Under the pieces are notes generated by a model, which searched no databases, was not told the origin of the DNA, and saw nothing but the letters and a program-made list of their open reading frames with translations. From Georgenia sp. TF02-10 (GTDB lineage: Bacteria > Actinomycetota > Actinomycetes > Actinomycetales > Actinomycetaceae), in the NCBI RefSeq assembly GCF_022759505.1, contig NZ_CP094289.1, positions 2,480,001-2,544,000 on the forward strand: DNA of 64,000 bases, given 5' to 3'. Position numbers and translations under genes: made by a program. Shown here piece by piece: positions 7,807 to 16,497 of this stretch. The stretch's first letter is position 1, and each line of letters begins with the position of its first letter.

Positions 7807-8949
7807 TCACAGCTCGCGTGCCGGCCCGGCGCCCGATCGGGACGGCGCTGCCTCTCCCGCGGCGAGCTGCGAGGCACGGCGGGCGAGCGCGTAGGACAGG
7901 TCCCGCTCGTACTGTCCACCGGGGCCTGTCAGATCGGCGACGGGCAGCTGGGTGATGGTCGCCCGCGGCATCGGGGTCTCCTCGGCGAGAGCCTCGAGCC
8001 ACCGATCGACATCCTCGGCGGTGTTCCACTGCTGGATCGGTGTGTGCTTCTCGATGAACTCGCGGCCACCGACGAAGGCGTCGGACTCTGCGAGCTCCTC
8101 GTACAGCTGGGTCGCGACGCGGCGGGCGAGATCGGTGCTGCGGGAGCCGATGAGGATCGAGGGCTCGACGTCGGGGTCGTCGGACCACGTGATCACCCCG
8201 ACCGTGACGAACTGCGACCGCGTTCTCGCCGCGCGGTTGGCGAGCAGCTCCCGGGAGTCCAGGCCGTCGTGGCCGGCGGCCCGCACCAGGTGGGAGATCT
8301 GCTCCAGTGCGGCGGACGGGTGCTGGGTGCGGTCGTAGTCCTGCAGCGCCTCGGCGATCTGGGCCAAGGCACGGGAGTCCACGTTGCCCACCGGCAGGGT
8401 TGCGGCCGTGCGCCCGAGCGGGCTCAGGCGGGACGGGCCCACGGCGAGTCGGACCGGCCGCCCGCTGAAGTCCTTGCCCTCGTACAACCCGTCGGGCAAC
8501 TCGGGTGCCGCCTCGCTGGCGTGGCCGGCGAACAGCGGATCGGATTCGGGGTACTCCGGGTTCGGGATCTCCACGTACCGGTCCGCCGCCGCCAGAGTGA
8601 TGCGCAGCTGCTGCAGCTCCGCGTCGGTCAGCACGCGCAGCGTGCCCGGCTCCTGCGCCTCGGTTTCCACAAGGGTGCGGAGCACCTCGATCGTTGTCAG
8701 GTCCGCGAGGAAGGTCTGCTGCGTGGACGCCGACGTGTTCACCCCCGGGTAGGAGTCCTCCTGATGCGACCAGCCGCGGATGCCTTCGCGTCCCTCGGGC
8801 GCGGCGAGCGCTCCGATAGACCGTGAGGTGAGCGCCTGATCGACGATCCCGCGAGCCTGCGCCCATGAGCGTGCGGCGATCTCGAACACGACCGGTACAC
8901 GCACACGCCACAGCTCTCCGCGGTCACCGTCGTCGGGAAGCTCCGCCAT
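7807..8949 (-). CDS. Unknown mobile-element protein, paralog C
   Basis: A 380-residue protein starting at ATG 8949 with a GGAGGG site 7 bases upstream. Residues 15-32 (WRVRVPVVFEIAARSWA) carry the shared N-terminal segment. Residues 80-260 align with the protein at 5193-6053: both have a T-L-R-x-L-V helix, an IPNPEYPE/VPDPDAPE turn, a P-x-G-[LV]-Y strand, and helices ending near ISQIV/ISHLVR. The C-terminal 120 residues are unique. The leader contains a strong hairpin just before the ribosome site (8961-9003), so translation may be controlled. No known domain or catalytic motif is visible. Confidence 0.7.
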   Translation of the reverse strand: MAELPDDGDRGELWRVRVPVVFEIAARSWAQARGIVDQALTSRSIGALAAPEGREGIRGWSHQEDSYPGVNTSASTQQTFLADLTTIEVLRTLVETEAQEPGTLRVLTDAELQQLRITLAAADRYVEIPNPEYPESDPLFAGHASEAAPELPDGLYEGKDFSGRPVRLAVGPSRLSPLGRTAATLPVGNVDSRALAQIAEALQDYDRTQHPSAALEQISHLVRAAGHDGLDSRELLANRAARTRSQFVTVGVITWSDDPDVEPSILIGSRSTDLARRVATQLYEELAESDAFVGGREFIEKHTPIQQWNTAEDVDRWLEALAEETPMPRATITQLPVADLTGPGGQYERDLSYALARRASQLAAGEAAPSRSGAGPAREL

Positions 8950-8960
8950 GATGGTCCCTC

Positions 8961-9003
8961 CTACCTCTCTGGTGCGCACGCCTCGCGCACATCACAGAGG
9001 TAG
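8961..9003 (-). promoter_or_regulatory. Leader hairpin ahead of paralog C
   Basis: CTACCTCT (8961-8968) pairs perfectly with AGAGGTAG (8996-9003), and an inner GTGCGC/GCGCAC stem closes a short loop. On the minus strand the 3' arm abuts the GGAGGG ribosome site of the gene starting at 8949. It could end transcription coming from the methyltransferase gene (there is no clear U-tract) or control translation. Confidence 0.45.
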
Positions 9004-9082
9004 GCGCCGCTCACGAGCGTTCGATGGTCGCTTCCTTCCGCGGTCTTCTCAACCCACTCCGGGTGTTCGCCCGGCCGGCGGG

Positions 9083-10177
9083 TCAGGGGTCGGTGTGCCG
9101 CATCGCGACGCGGTCGATGCGTGAGGCGATCAGCGGGACGAAGCTGGGGTCCTTCTCGATCGCGACCACCCGCATCCCTTCCTCCAGCGCCGCCTCCACC
9201 GTCGCGCCCGAGCCGGCGAACGGCTCCAGCACAAGGCCGCCGTGCGGGGTGAGCAGGCGCACCAGCCACCGCATCAACGACAGCGGCTTGACCGTCGAGT
9301 GCGAGACCCCGAACGCGCGGGGCCGCTCCGTTCCCGGCGCCTTGTGCTCGTAACGGAAGATCGGGAACCGGCTCGAGGCCGGAGTTCCTCGCCAAGAGCC
9401 GGTCAGCAGATCCAGCGTCTCGGCCTGCGCGCCATCCAGCGCCACGTTGGCTGGCCAGCGGCCCTCGCCGAACCGTGCCGCGTCGATGTGCAACGCCCCG
9501 GTGCCATGCGTCAGCACGCTGCCGACCACCGTGCCCGGGACGGGCTTGCGGGCGATGATGATCGGCTCGAACGACGGCCGCAGCCCCGTGCCCCACCCCG
9601 CCCATTGCTTGGCGTCCTCGCTGACCGGTGCGCCCTGCTGCACCACCCGACGTGTCGCCCCGAGCACTCCCTCCCGCTCTGACTCCTGCACCACCCGGTC
9701 TGGGCGCAGTACCCCGTTGCGCTTGTCCAGTGCATACGCGAGGTCCATGCTCTTGGGCATCCCCGAGGAGTACAGCCACGCGATCTGATCGCGCACCTCG
9801 AACCCCGCGTCTTCGATCCCGCGCACCATGCGGTGCCACGTGCGGGTGCCGCCGAACGCCGCCAGGTGCGCGCCCGGCTTCAACGCGTGCAATGCGCCGC
9901 GTGCCCACGCCGCGCACCATGCCTCGAACACCTCGGGCGCGGTCATTGTCGAGAGGTCGATGTCCGGCAGCGATTCCGCGAACCCCGCGGCTCCGTCCCA
10001 CGCGTGCCCGTTGAACTCCAGGCCATAGGGTGGATCGGTCACCAGCGCATCCGCCACTCCGGCGGCCAGTCGGGGAAGGACCGCGACCGAGTCCCCACCC
10101 AGGATGACCGCTCCGTCCCGGTCGATCTCGACAGGAAGATCGCCGGCTCCGTAGGCATGCGGAACCTCGTGCGGCAT
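9083..10177 (-). CDS. Site-specific DNA methyltransferase (N4-C/N6-A type)
   Basis: A 364-residue enzyme transferring a methyl group from S-adenosylmethionine to adenine N6 or cytosine N4 in DNA. Seen: catalytic motif TDPPYGLEF near residue 45, followed far downstream (about residue 325) by the SAM-binding FAGSGATVEAA motif. The order catalytic motif before SAM motif is the beta class. The start ATG 10177 begins MPHEVPH; the longer frame to 10390 lacks a ribosome site. No restriction endonuclease gene is adjacent, so it is probably an orphan methylase protecting the element from host restriction or regulating it, as is common on plasmids and phages. Confidence 0.9.
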   Translation of the reverse strand: MPHEVPHAYGAGDLPVEIDRDGAVILGGDSVAVLPRLAAGVADALVTDPPYGLEFNGHAWDGAAGFAESLPDIDLSTMTAPEVFEAWCAAWARGALHALKPGAHLAAFGGTRTWHRMVRGIEDAGFEVRDQIAWLYSSGMPKSMDLAYALDKRNGVLRPDRVVQESEREGVLGATRRVVQQGAPVSEDAKQWAGWGTGLRPSFEPIIIARKPVPGTVVGSVLTHGTGALHIDAARFGEGRWPANVALDGAQAETLDLLTGSWRGTPASSRFPIFRYEHKAPGTERPRAFGVSHSTVKPLSLMRWLVRLLTPHGGLVLEPFAGSGATVEAALEEGMRVVAIEKDPSFVPLIASRIDRVAMRHTDP

Positions 10178-10573
10178 GGAGTACCTGCTCTCAGAGCATG
10201 TTCGCCGCCGTTGCCCGACGAAGCCCGTGCCAGCCAGGTACGCCCACCCGGACGCCCGCCGATCACCCATGCCGCCGCGTCCCGGGCACCCCTTCGGTCG
10301 TCGACCAGCGGACGCCCGGGCCTCACTCCAAGTGCTCCACACGATCGGCAATCGACGTCGAAAGCAAGGCACATCGCAGCAGATACCCATGACGCTTGGC
10401 GTGATCGACGTCTCCCTCAGTCGCTGCCTAGGACCGTCGGGGCGAGATTCAATCGCTGCCGTGCCGCACCTTCACTTGCGGCAGCAGGGATCCACTTGCG
10501 ACAGCAGGGATCCCCGGTCCACTAGCCACGTCCTTCGCTGGCGACCATCGCCGACAACACTGAACGGGAATGG
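10178..10573. other. Intergenic region with a 20-bp tandem repeat
   Basis: This stretch of about 400 bases separates the minus-strand maintenance block from plus-strand accessory genes. It must hold the methyltransferase promoter and that of the gene at 10574. Apart from the direct repeat at 10473-10512, I see no gene, RNA or clear terminator. Its composition is less GC-rich than the flanks near 10,330-10,480, as expected for promoters. Confidence 0.6.
10473..10512. repeat. Two tandem 20-bp direct repeats
   Basis: CACTTGCGGCAGCAGGGATC at 10473-10492 is followed at once by a copy with one change (CACTTGCGACAGCAGGGATC, 10493-10512). It is intergenic, between the maintenance and accessory blocks. 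It could be a protein-binding iteron pair or the remains of a mobile element end. Confidence 0.7.
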
Positions 10574-11362
10574 ATGATGACCAGAAGCTCCGCCGGCTCC
10601 GGTGCGCCTGATGAGCGCCATCACTCTCCAGAGGAAGTTCATGCGGTCCCTGTCGCCGCAGAGGACTCACATCGGACGGGCTACGCGACCGAGATCGAGA
10701 GGCTGGATCGGCTCATCGAGGATGCCACTCTCCACCGCCAGCTCCTCGTCCTCCGCGCTGGGACGCAGCTGCTGACGCAGGTGCACTCCGACCTTGCGAG
10801 CTTCTCGGTGGTGCACGATCGAGACGTTTGGAAGGTGGTCGCAGCGGCTGATCAGCACGGGCAGCCGATCGCCGTCAGTGAGGCGACCTTCGCCACGCTG
10901 AACGACTTCTTCGCAGAGCGAGGGCTCGTCGACGCCGACTCGCATGCGGGTCCAGTCGCGCTGCAGGTGGACGTTCACCGTGAGACAGATGCAGCTCGCC
11001 CTGAACGCAGATTCATCGACGTCGCGGCGCTCGACGAAACCGACTTCGATGCGGTCATCGAGTCTGCACACGATCGGTTGGACTTGACTGAGCCTGGTCG
11101 CACTCGCCGAGACTTCACTGTCCAGATCCGGGACGGGTTCACCTTCCAAGGCGGCCTCACAGACGACGAGGTCCAGCAGGCGACCGAACTCGCGATCCGG
11201 TACTACCGGCGAATCATCTCTGCGGGCGGCGGTGCGGTCGACGTCGAAGCAGAGAGCTTCCACGAGGCCATCGGGATCGCGGCGCGAGAGCTCCTGCTGG
11301 AAGACGACGCAGACGATCACCACCGGGAACCTCTCTCCGGCCGATCCCGTCCTCTTGAGTGA
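10574..11362 (+). CDS. Hypothetical protein
   Basis: A 262-residue acidic protein I cannot assign to a family. Residues 40-75 are a likely helix (TEIERLDRLIEDATLHRQLL). Residues 120-215 look like a mixed alpha/beta domain, and the C-terminus is charged. Two adjacent ATGs start the frame, with GGGA just upstream. There is no signal peptide or membrane segment. Codon use is less extreme in GC than the neighbours, which fits acquired DNA. No neighbour gives a functional hint; it is the first gene of a plus-strand set of three unknown proteins. Confidence 0.6.
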   Translation: MMTRSSAGSGAPDERHHSPEEVHAVPVAAEDSHRTGYATEIERLDRLIEDATLHRQLLVLRAGTQLLTQVHSDLASFSVVHDRDVWKVVAAADQHGQPIAVSEATFATLNDFFAERGLVDADSHAGPVALQVDVHRETDAARPERRFIDVAALDETDFDAVIESAHDRLDLTEPGRTRRDFTVQIRDGFTFQGGLTDDEVQQATELAIRYYRRIISAGGGAVDVEAESFHEAIGIAARELLLEDDADDHHREPLSGRSRPLE

Positions 11363-11542
11363 CCGCGATCGACGAGAGACACGCGTAGGCGGCGCAACGA
11401 GGCTCCCAACGCTTGATCCCTCGCCCTGATTCCAGCCGTGGGGCCACGTGCGGCGAGGCAGAGCGGACCAGGGGGTGCGAACGTCGGCGTCACGGAGTAG
11501 CATCACTAATCGAACATCTGTTCGATTCGATCGGAGTAGGTC

Positions 11543-11818
11543 ATGCTGGTTGCAGCCACAGAGCAGCAGGCTGTCGTCCGCTACGAGCAGGGCCGCCCGG
11601 AAGAGCTGCGGTGGCGGGACGAGAGCTGGCGTGTGCTCGATGTCCCCACCCGGATCGGAGTTCATGACGATGCCGCTTACTCCCCGCTCGTCACGCATCT
11701 ACCCTCGCCGTGGCCCGGATGGAGATTCACCGCCAGGTCCGACGACGGGACGTCGTATGTGTTTGATATCCGCGAGCTGAGCGACGGGCGGTGCGAGGTG
11801 CTGCGTGTATACGAGTGA
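11543..11818 (+). CDS. Small hypothetical protein, possibly DUF6504-like
   Basis: A 91-residue protein with an ATG at 11543 behind GGAG six bases upstream. The central part (residues 17-40, PEELRWRDESWRVLDV, then a WPGWRF segment and a final strand around EVLRVYE) resembles DUF6504-type proteins, small beta-rich actinobacterial proteins of unknown function; this is a resemblance from memory, not a search. The gene overlaps the next one by 14 bases, so the two are probably co-translated. Confidence 0.55.
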   Translation: MLVAATEQQAVVRYEQGRPEELRWRDESWRVLDVPTRIGVHDDAAYSPLVTHLPSPWPGWRFTARSDDGTSYVFDIRELSDGRCEVLRVYE

Positions 11819-12116
11819 CCAGTCACCACCGCTGCCCGCTGGCGTCGAACTCCGCCCGCTACCGCCGAGCTCGCGGAGGATCCGAAACCATTCCCCGGAG
11901 TGGGATGTCTGGATCGACGGCCATCGCAGTGGCCACATCGAGTCATGGACGGTCGCAAGCGCCGCGGCGACGTTCTACCGCGCGACCGCCATCCACCCCG
12001 AGACAGGTCAGCCGATCCCGCTGGAGTCGGACACGAGTCTCGCCGACCGCGTCGAGAAGGTCATCGCCGCCAGACGCGACCCGGACAAGTACGTTCATAA
12101 GGCGTCCTGGGAGTAG
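11805..12116 (+). CDS. Small hypothetical protein
   Basis: A 103-residue protein beginning with GTG at 11805, with GAGG six bases upstream, overlapping the end of the preceding gene. It contains an aromatic-rich strand (EWDVWIDGHRSGHIESWTV, residues 32-50) followed by helices rich in Ala and Asp. There is no membrane segment or known motif. Coupling with the gene at 11543 suggests a functional pair, but nothing more can be said. Confidence 0.55.
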   Translation: MYTSDQSPPLPAGVELRPLPPSSRRIRNHSPEWDVWIDGHRSGHIESWTVASAAATFYRATAIHPETGQPIPLESDTSLADRVEKVIAARRDPDKYVHKASWE

Positions 12117-12252
12117 TCAGGCACGTGCGGGCATAAGGGACCTGGGGCTCCGGATCGGCTCCCTGGTCGCGCACGCGGCTCCGCCTAGTCTCCGAGCGGT
12201 GCGTCCTCCGCGCCTCTGCATCTGCGGACGGAGTTGCCGAGCACGGCTGGGG

Positions 12253-13257
12253 CTAGGAGTCCACAAGCAGGCTCGACAGCGAAGTCGTCGGCCTAGCCCC
12301 CTCTTCGGCGTTGGCCTGCCCGGGTCCCAGATGCCTGATTCGAGAACTGTACTCGCGCGGACCGACGCCGAACCGCCGTTTGAACGCGCGGCTCGCGGCA
12401 GACTGGCTCGCCCAGCCTGCCTGGCGGAAGGCCTCGGTAGCTGTCAGCGGCGTGGTCGCCAACAGTTCCGCGACGCGATCAGTTCGCATCTGCCACAGTA
12501 GGGCGCCGGGACTGATCCCCAACTCGTTGCGGAACAGCCTGGTCAGCTGCGATTCGGAGAGCGATACGCGCGTCGCGAGAGCGCGTAGCGTCCAGGGGTG
12601 GCGCAGGTCTGCGCGAAGCGCACGCACGGCCTGTGCGACCTCTCGTCTTGGAATCAGAGCGGGAGGAGCGTCGTGCGCTGCATCGTGGGTCGATCCAGCG
12701 ATCCGGGCGATGTCGTCAAGCAGGCTCGACACCAGGGTCAGCACGGTGAACTCTTGACCCTGTTGCTGGCCGACCGACGCGAGGCTCAAGAGCTTGGGAG
12801 CCAAAGTGCGCATCTGCGTCTTGCCGATACTCAGGGCGCCCAGCGCCTGTCCCTCGGTTGCGGCCGAACGGAGATGATGCGTGAGGGGGTGCGCTGGCGG
12901 CATCCATCGCAGCTGAGTACTCACGTAGTCGCTCTGCGTGTACAGGGTCACCGTCTCGACCCCGCCAACCGGATCAGCCGAACACCAGACGCCAGCGGGG
13001 AACGCAACGATGCTGCCAGCCTCGACGTCCATGGGCCCGAGTCCTGAGTTGAGCCGTGCCCAGCCTGATGTGACGAAGACGATCTTCATGCCGTCGACGA
13101 CGATCCGATTCGAAGGGTTGAGACGAGTCAGGGCGTGTGCGGTGATCGGGAGCGACGAGTGCGGAAAGAGGTCGCTCTCGCTGAGCCGGGTCGTACTCGG
13201 CCCCGAGTACGCGTCACTCTCACGGGGCCATCTCGCCGCTACCTCAGCCGCATCCAC
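12253..13257 (-). CDS. AraC-family transcriptional regulator
   Basis: A 334-residue regulator. Residues 20-170 are a cupin-like effector domain (AraC-binding type). Residues 215-310 hold the two helix-turn-helix motifs of the AraC/XylS domain (LRALATRVSLSESQLTRLF, then TATEAFRQAGWASQSAASRAFKRRFG). It begins with GTG 13257 and no good ribosome site, so the exact start is uncertain. It follows the LysR gene on the same strand with about 215 bases between. No obvious target is adjacent, though the SDR/MFS operon lies just beyond the LysR gene. Confidence 0.85.
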   Translation of the reverse strand: MDAAEVAARWPRESDAYSGPSTTRLSESDLFPHSSLPITAHALTRLNPSNRIVVDGMKIVFVTSGWARLNSGLGPMDVEAGSIVAFPAGVWCSADPVGGVETVTLYTQSDYVSTQLRWMPPAHPLTHHLRSAATEGQALGALSIGKTQMRTLAPKLLSLASVGQQQGQEFTVLTLVSSLLDDIARIAGSTHDAAHDAPPALIPRREVAQAVRALRADLRHPWTLRALATRVSLSESQLTRLFRNELGISPGALLWQMRTDRVAELLATTPLTATEAFRQAGWASQSAASRAFKRRFGVGPREYSSRIRHLGPGQANAEEGARPTTSLSSLLVDS

Positions 13258-13473
13258 GGTCTACGGGAGGCGATACGGAAGAACGCTCGAAGTCCTCGGC
13301 AGCCTCCCGCGCGGCGGCTCGTCGGTCCAGCTCACCGAGGAGACTGAGTGGCCGCGCTGCGTAGATGGACCTCATCTTTCGACGCTAGGCGTGCAAGTTC
13401 GCCCCAGTCCAACAACAAACTTCTATGGATACCCGCCTGTCGCTCGTTGACGAGTCGGCTCGATGTCGGCTCG

Positions 13474-14388
13474 TTAGATCTCACGTCGCGCTTCGGTAAT
13501 CGCTCCATGCGGCATAAGCATGGCTGCGAAAGCCCGCGCGAGCGCTCCGGCTCGCGACCCGACCCGCAGGCGAATCTGCCACTCCACCGCGCCTCGCTCG
13601 AACCCCACTACAGCGAGTCCCTTTGCCTCCGGCTTCGCCGCGACGGACTCGGGCACAACCGCGACTCCGAAGCCTCGGGCGACCAAGTTGAGCAGCATGT
13701 GGGCGTCCGCCACAGTCACCGATGTCTCGCGCCTCACGCCGCGACGCCGTCCGTCGGCGTCCAGCACCTGCCGCGCCGCCCACGTGGGAGCGAACTCGAC
13801 GAAGCGTTCGCCCGCGAGGTCCGTCCACGCGGACCATGCGCGGCTCGCGAGACGGTGGTTTGGCGGGAGAAGAAGAACGAAACTCTCCCGCCGCAGCACG
13901 GTCTCACCTGAGACACCCCCAGGACGGTCCTCCTCGTCCGGCCCCGCGACGACCGCAAGGTCAAGATCGCCGGTGCCGATGAGGGCGTTGAGGTCGGCAG
14001 TGGTGCCATGTTCGAACGTGATCTCCGCCGCTGGGTGGTGCTGCGTGAACGCCTCCAGCAGATCCGGCATGTCGAGCAGATCTCCGAGGCATTGTTCAGC
14101 TCCGATCCGCACTGAGGTCGGGCTGAATCCCGGGGTGTGCGTGAGGTCGAGTTGCGCGGCGCGCGCATCGGTGAGCATCCTCAGCGCACGGGGCAGAAAC
14201 GCCTGACCGGCGCCGGTGAGGGCTGCGCCGTTGCGTCCTCGGTTGAAGAGTCGAGCGCCTACTTCTCGCTCCAGCGCCTGAATCGACGCGGACAAACCAG
14301 GCTGACTGACAAAGGACCGTTCGGCAGCGCGCGTGAAGTTTCTCTCCTCAGCCACCGCGACGAAGAACTCGAGCTGCCGAACATCCAT
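13474..14388 (-). CDS. LysR-family transcriptional regulator
   Basis: A 304-residue regulator starting at ATG 14388 with an excellent GGAGGAAGG site. Residues 1-60 are the winged helix-turn-helix (DVRQLEFFVAVAEERNFTRAAERSFVSQPGLSASIQALE, in two parts). Residues 90-295 form the periplasmic-binding-like effector domain. LysR proteins bind a small molecule and usually activate a neighbouring operon. The gene lies 100 bases downstream of the SDR gene on the same strand, so it is a candidate regulator of the SDR/MFS pair, although the HxlR gene on the other side competes for that role. Confidence 0.9.
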   Translation of the reverse strand: MDVRQLEFFVAVAEERNFTRAAERSFVSQPGLSASIQALEREVGARLFNRGRNGAALTGAGQAFLPRALRMLTDARAAQLDLTHTPGFSPTSVRIGAEQCLGDLLDMPDLLEAFTQHHPAAEITFEHGTTADLNALIGTGDLDLAVVAGPDEEDRPGGVSGETVLRRESFVLLLPPNHRLASRAWSAWTDLAGERFVEFAPTWAARQVLDADGRRRGVRRETSVTVADAHMLLNLVARGFGVAVVPESVAAKPEAKGLAVVGFERGAVEWQIRLRVGSRAGALARAFAAMLMPHGAITEARREI

Positions 14389-14487
14389 GCCTTCCTCCTC
14401 TTCGAGTCTGACCGGGATACATCGGGGGCGCTGTCGCGTGCTGTGACTGCGGTGCCCGCGCCGATCGCTTCTCTGTGCCGGCGCCGC

Positions 14488-15207
14488 TCAGGCACGTTCG
14501 AGTGCGGGATAGAGGGCCTCCAGCGGCGCCGACAGGCCCGCCTTCAGGTTGCGGCTGGTCTGATCGGCGAGGACTTCGAAGTCGCCTGCCTCGAGGCCGT
14601 CGAAGATCGCAGCCACGATGACAGCCGGGTCTTCCTTCGGGACGTCGAGCCCGGCGGTCATGGGCGTGTCGGTGTAGCCGAGGTGGGCTCCGACCAGATG
14701 GGTGCCCTGCCCCAGCAGCTCCACCCGCAGCGCGTTGCTCAGAGACCACAGCGCGGCCTTCGTTGCCGCGTACGGACCAGTGCCCAGCCAGCTCAGGGCC
14801 GAGTGGATGTTCACCACGGCGCCTCCGCCGTTTCCCGCGAGAACCGGGGCGAACGCCTGGGTCACGGCGAGCTGAGCGAACACGTTGGTCTCGAACACCC
14901 GCCGGACGTCGTCGAGCGACACCGTCAGCGCCGGCTGGCCGCTGTCGGAGATTCCGGCGTTGTTGATCAGGATCGTTGTGTCTGACGCCTGGGAGGCGGC
15001 AGCCTCGATCGAGCCGCTCGAGTCGATGTCGAGCCGAAGCGCGACGATCCGGGGGTCTGTCCACTCGCGCGGGGAGCGCGCGGTCGCGTACACCTTGGCG
15101 GCACCGCGATCGAGGGCCTGGTGGACGAACTCTCGACCGAGTCCTCCGTTCGCGCCGGTGATGAGGACGGTGGCGTCGGTGAGTGAGTTCTTGCCTGGAG
15201 TCGTCAT
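14488..15207 (-). CDS. Short-chain dehydrogenase/reductase (SDR)
   Basis: A 239-residue classical SDR that uses NAD(P) to oxidise or reduce a hydroxyl/keto group. Seen: TGANGGLGREF nucleotide-binding motif at residues 17-27, NNAGIS near 86, the catalytic serine in a VNIHSALSW segment and the YAATK (Tyr-x-x-x-Lys) motif near residue 150. The substrate cannot be told. The start overlaps the MFS gene end by four bases (ATGA), so they form an operon transcribed away from an HxlR regulator. Such MFS-SDR-HxlR sets are typically induced by, and act against, toxic electrophiles or drugs. Confidence 0.9.
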   Translation of the reverse strand: MTTPGKNSLTDATVLITGANGGLGREFVHQALDRGAAKVYATARSPREWTDPRIVALRLDIDSSGSIEAAASQASDTTILINNAGISDSGQPALTVSLDDVRRVFETNVFAQLAVTQAFAPVLAGNGGGAVVNIHSALSWLGTGPYAATKAALWSLSNALRVELLGQGTHLVGAHLGYTDTPMTAGLDVPKEDPAVIVAAIFDGLEAGDFEVLADQTSRNLKAGLSAPLEALYPALERA

Positions 15208-16418
15208 GAGGACGTGGTTGCCTTTCGTCGTGGATCGCCGTGACGGCGTCGCAGTGGTACCAGATGGAGGACGACAGCGGCGGCGACGGCGATCATGACC
15301 ACTGCGACGCTGCCGGCGAGCAGCCCGGCCAAGAGGCCGTTCGCGGTGGCGACCGCTCCAAGGGTGAGGGCGATGATCGCCTGGATCAGATAGCCGGCGA
15401 GGTACGCACTCGAGGTCACGCTCGCTCGCCGCTCGGGTCTTGCGCTCGCGGTGATGAGGTTGATGCCGCCGGAGAAGATCAACGCGTATCCGGCGCCGCC
15501 GACGATGGATGACACGATAAGCAGCGGCAGTACGTGCGAGACACCGGCTGTGGCCATCAGGATCTGCCCGAGCGCGATGCTCACGGCCCCCAGCGGCAGC
15601 GACAGGGGTGGGGCGAGCCTTCCGGCCACCAATGCGACCGTGCCGATCGAGGCGGCGGAGACCGCCAGGACGAGCCCGTTGACGAGCGCGTCATCCGACC
15701 CCACCGCGTCCTTGGCGAACTGTGCGCCGATGCCGAGGAAGACGGCACCGAGGCTGTAGGCGGCGGCGATCGCCAGCGTACCCGCGACGAACGGCCGCGG
15801 TCGTTGGGGCAGCGCCAACGGCTGGGGTCGCCAACGCTGTCTGGCGGCGGGCGCATCCCGCGGCAGGAGAAGCGCGAGCAGCACGGCGCCCGCGATGGTG
15901 ACAAGCAGCACGATGAATCCGGAGCGGAGCGGATCTGGGCCGTGCTCGACGGATGCTCCGCCGATCGTGAGCGCGCCGATCAGGCCCACGGAGGTCGCGA
16001 CGGTAGTGATCCGCCCTGTTCCGGCCGACGCCCCGTCTCTCGCCGATGCAGCGATGACCGCGGTCGCCGGTCCCAGGCCGACGCCGACGCCGAACCCCAT
16101 CGACGCGCGTCCCACCAGAAGGAGAGGCAGCTCCGACGCGGCAAGGAATGCGCCCGCACCGAGGGCGAGAAGGAGCAGCCCGACGAGGATCGCACGGCGC
16201 GCGCCGACCACCTCCGACAGATTCCCGAGCAGCAGTAGGGCCAGGATCATCGCCGCCGGATAGACCGCGAACACCGTGGTAGTCCCCAACGTCGTCAGCT
16301 GCCACTGGCTCACGTACTCGGGATAGACGAGCGTCGGTGCTGCAGATGCCCACAGCGCGAGCATGACCACAGCCGCCCCGGCCAGTCGGCTGCCTCGCGG
16401 GCCAAGCGCACGCACCAT
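15204..16418 (-). CDS. MFS transporter (probable drug efflux)
   Basis: A 404-residue inner-membrane protein with 12 predicted hydrophobic helices. It has a loop after helix 2 with the MFS motif-A type pattern (GNLSEVVGARRAILVG, about residues 65-80) and a helix-5 glycine-rich segment (GFGVGVGLGPATA). It is probably a proton-driven exporter of the DHA1 class. It starts at ATG 16418, and the downstream SDR gene overlaps by four bases. The divergent HxlR gene starts 80 bases away, so this pair is probably repressed by HxlR and induced by a substrate. Confidence 0.88.
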   Translation of the reverse strand: MVRALGPRGSRLAGAAVVMLALWASAAPTLVYPEYVSQWQLTTLGTTTVFAVYPAAMILALLLLGNLSEVVGARRAILVGLLLLALGAGAFLAASELPLLLVGRASMGFGVGVGLGPATAVIAASARDGASAGTGRITTVATSVGLIGALTIGGASVEHGPDPLRSGFIVLLVTIAGAVLLALLLPRDAPAARQRWRPQPLALPQRPRPFVAGTLAIAAAYSLGAVFLGIGAQFAKDAVGSDDALVNGLVLAVSAASIGTVALVAGRLAPPLSLPLGAVSIALGQILMATAGVSHVLPLLIVSSIVGGAGYALIFSGGINLITASARPERRASVTSSAYLAGYLIQAIIALTLGAVATANGLLAGLLAGSVAVVMIAVAAAVVLHLVPLRRRHGDPRRKATTSS

Positions 16419-16497
16419 TCACCCGCCTCTCTCAGTAGGAGATTCCAACTTAGTTATCTGAATAGTAGATCACAACTCAGGCCACTACGATGGCACC
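16419..16497. promoter_or_regulatory. Divergent promoter region between MFS and HxlR genes
   Basis: A 79-base region, unusually AT-rich at 16445-16475 (around CTTAGTTATCTGAATAGTAG). It must hold both divergent promoters and the likely HxlR operator. No clean palindrome longer than a few bases is visible, so no exact site is called. Confidence 0.45.
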
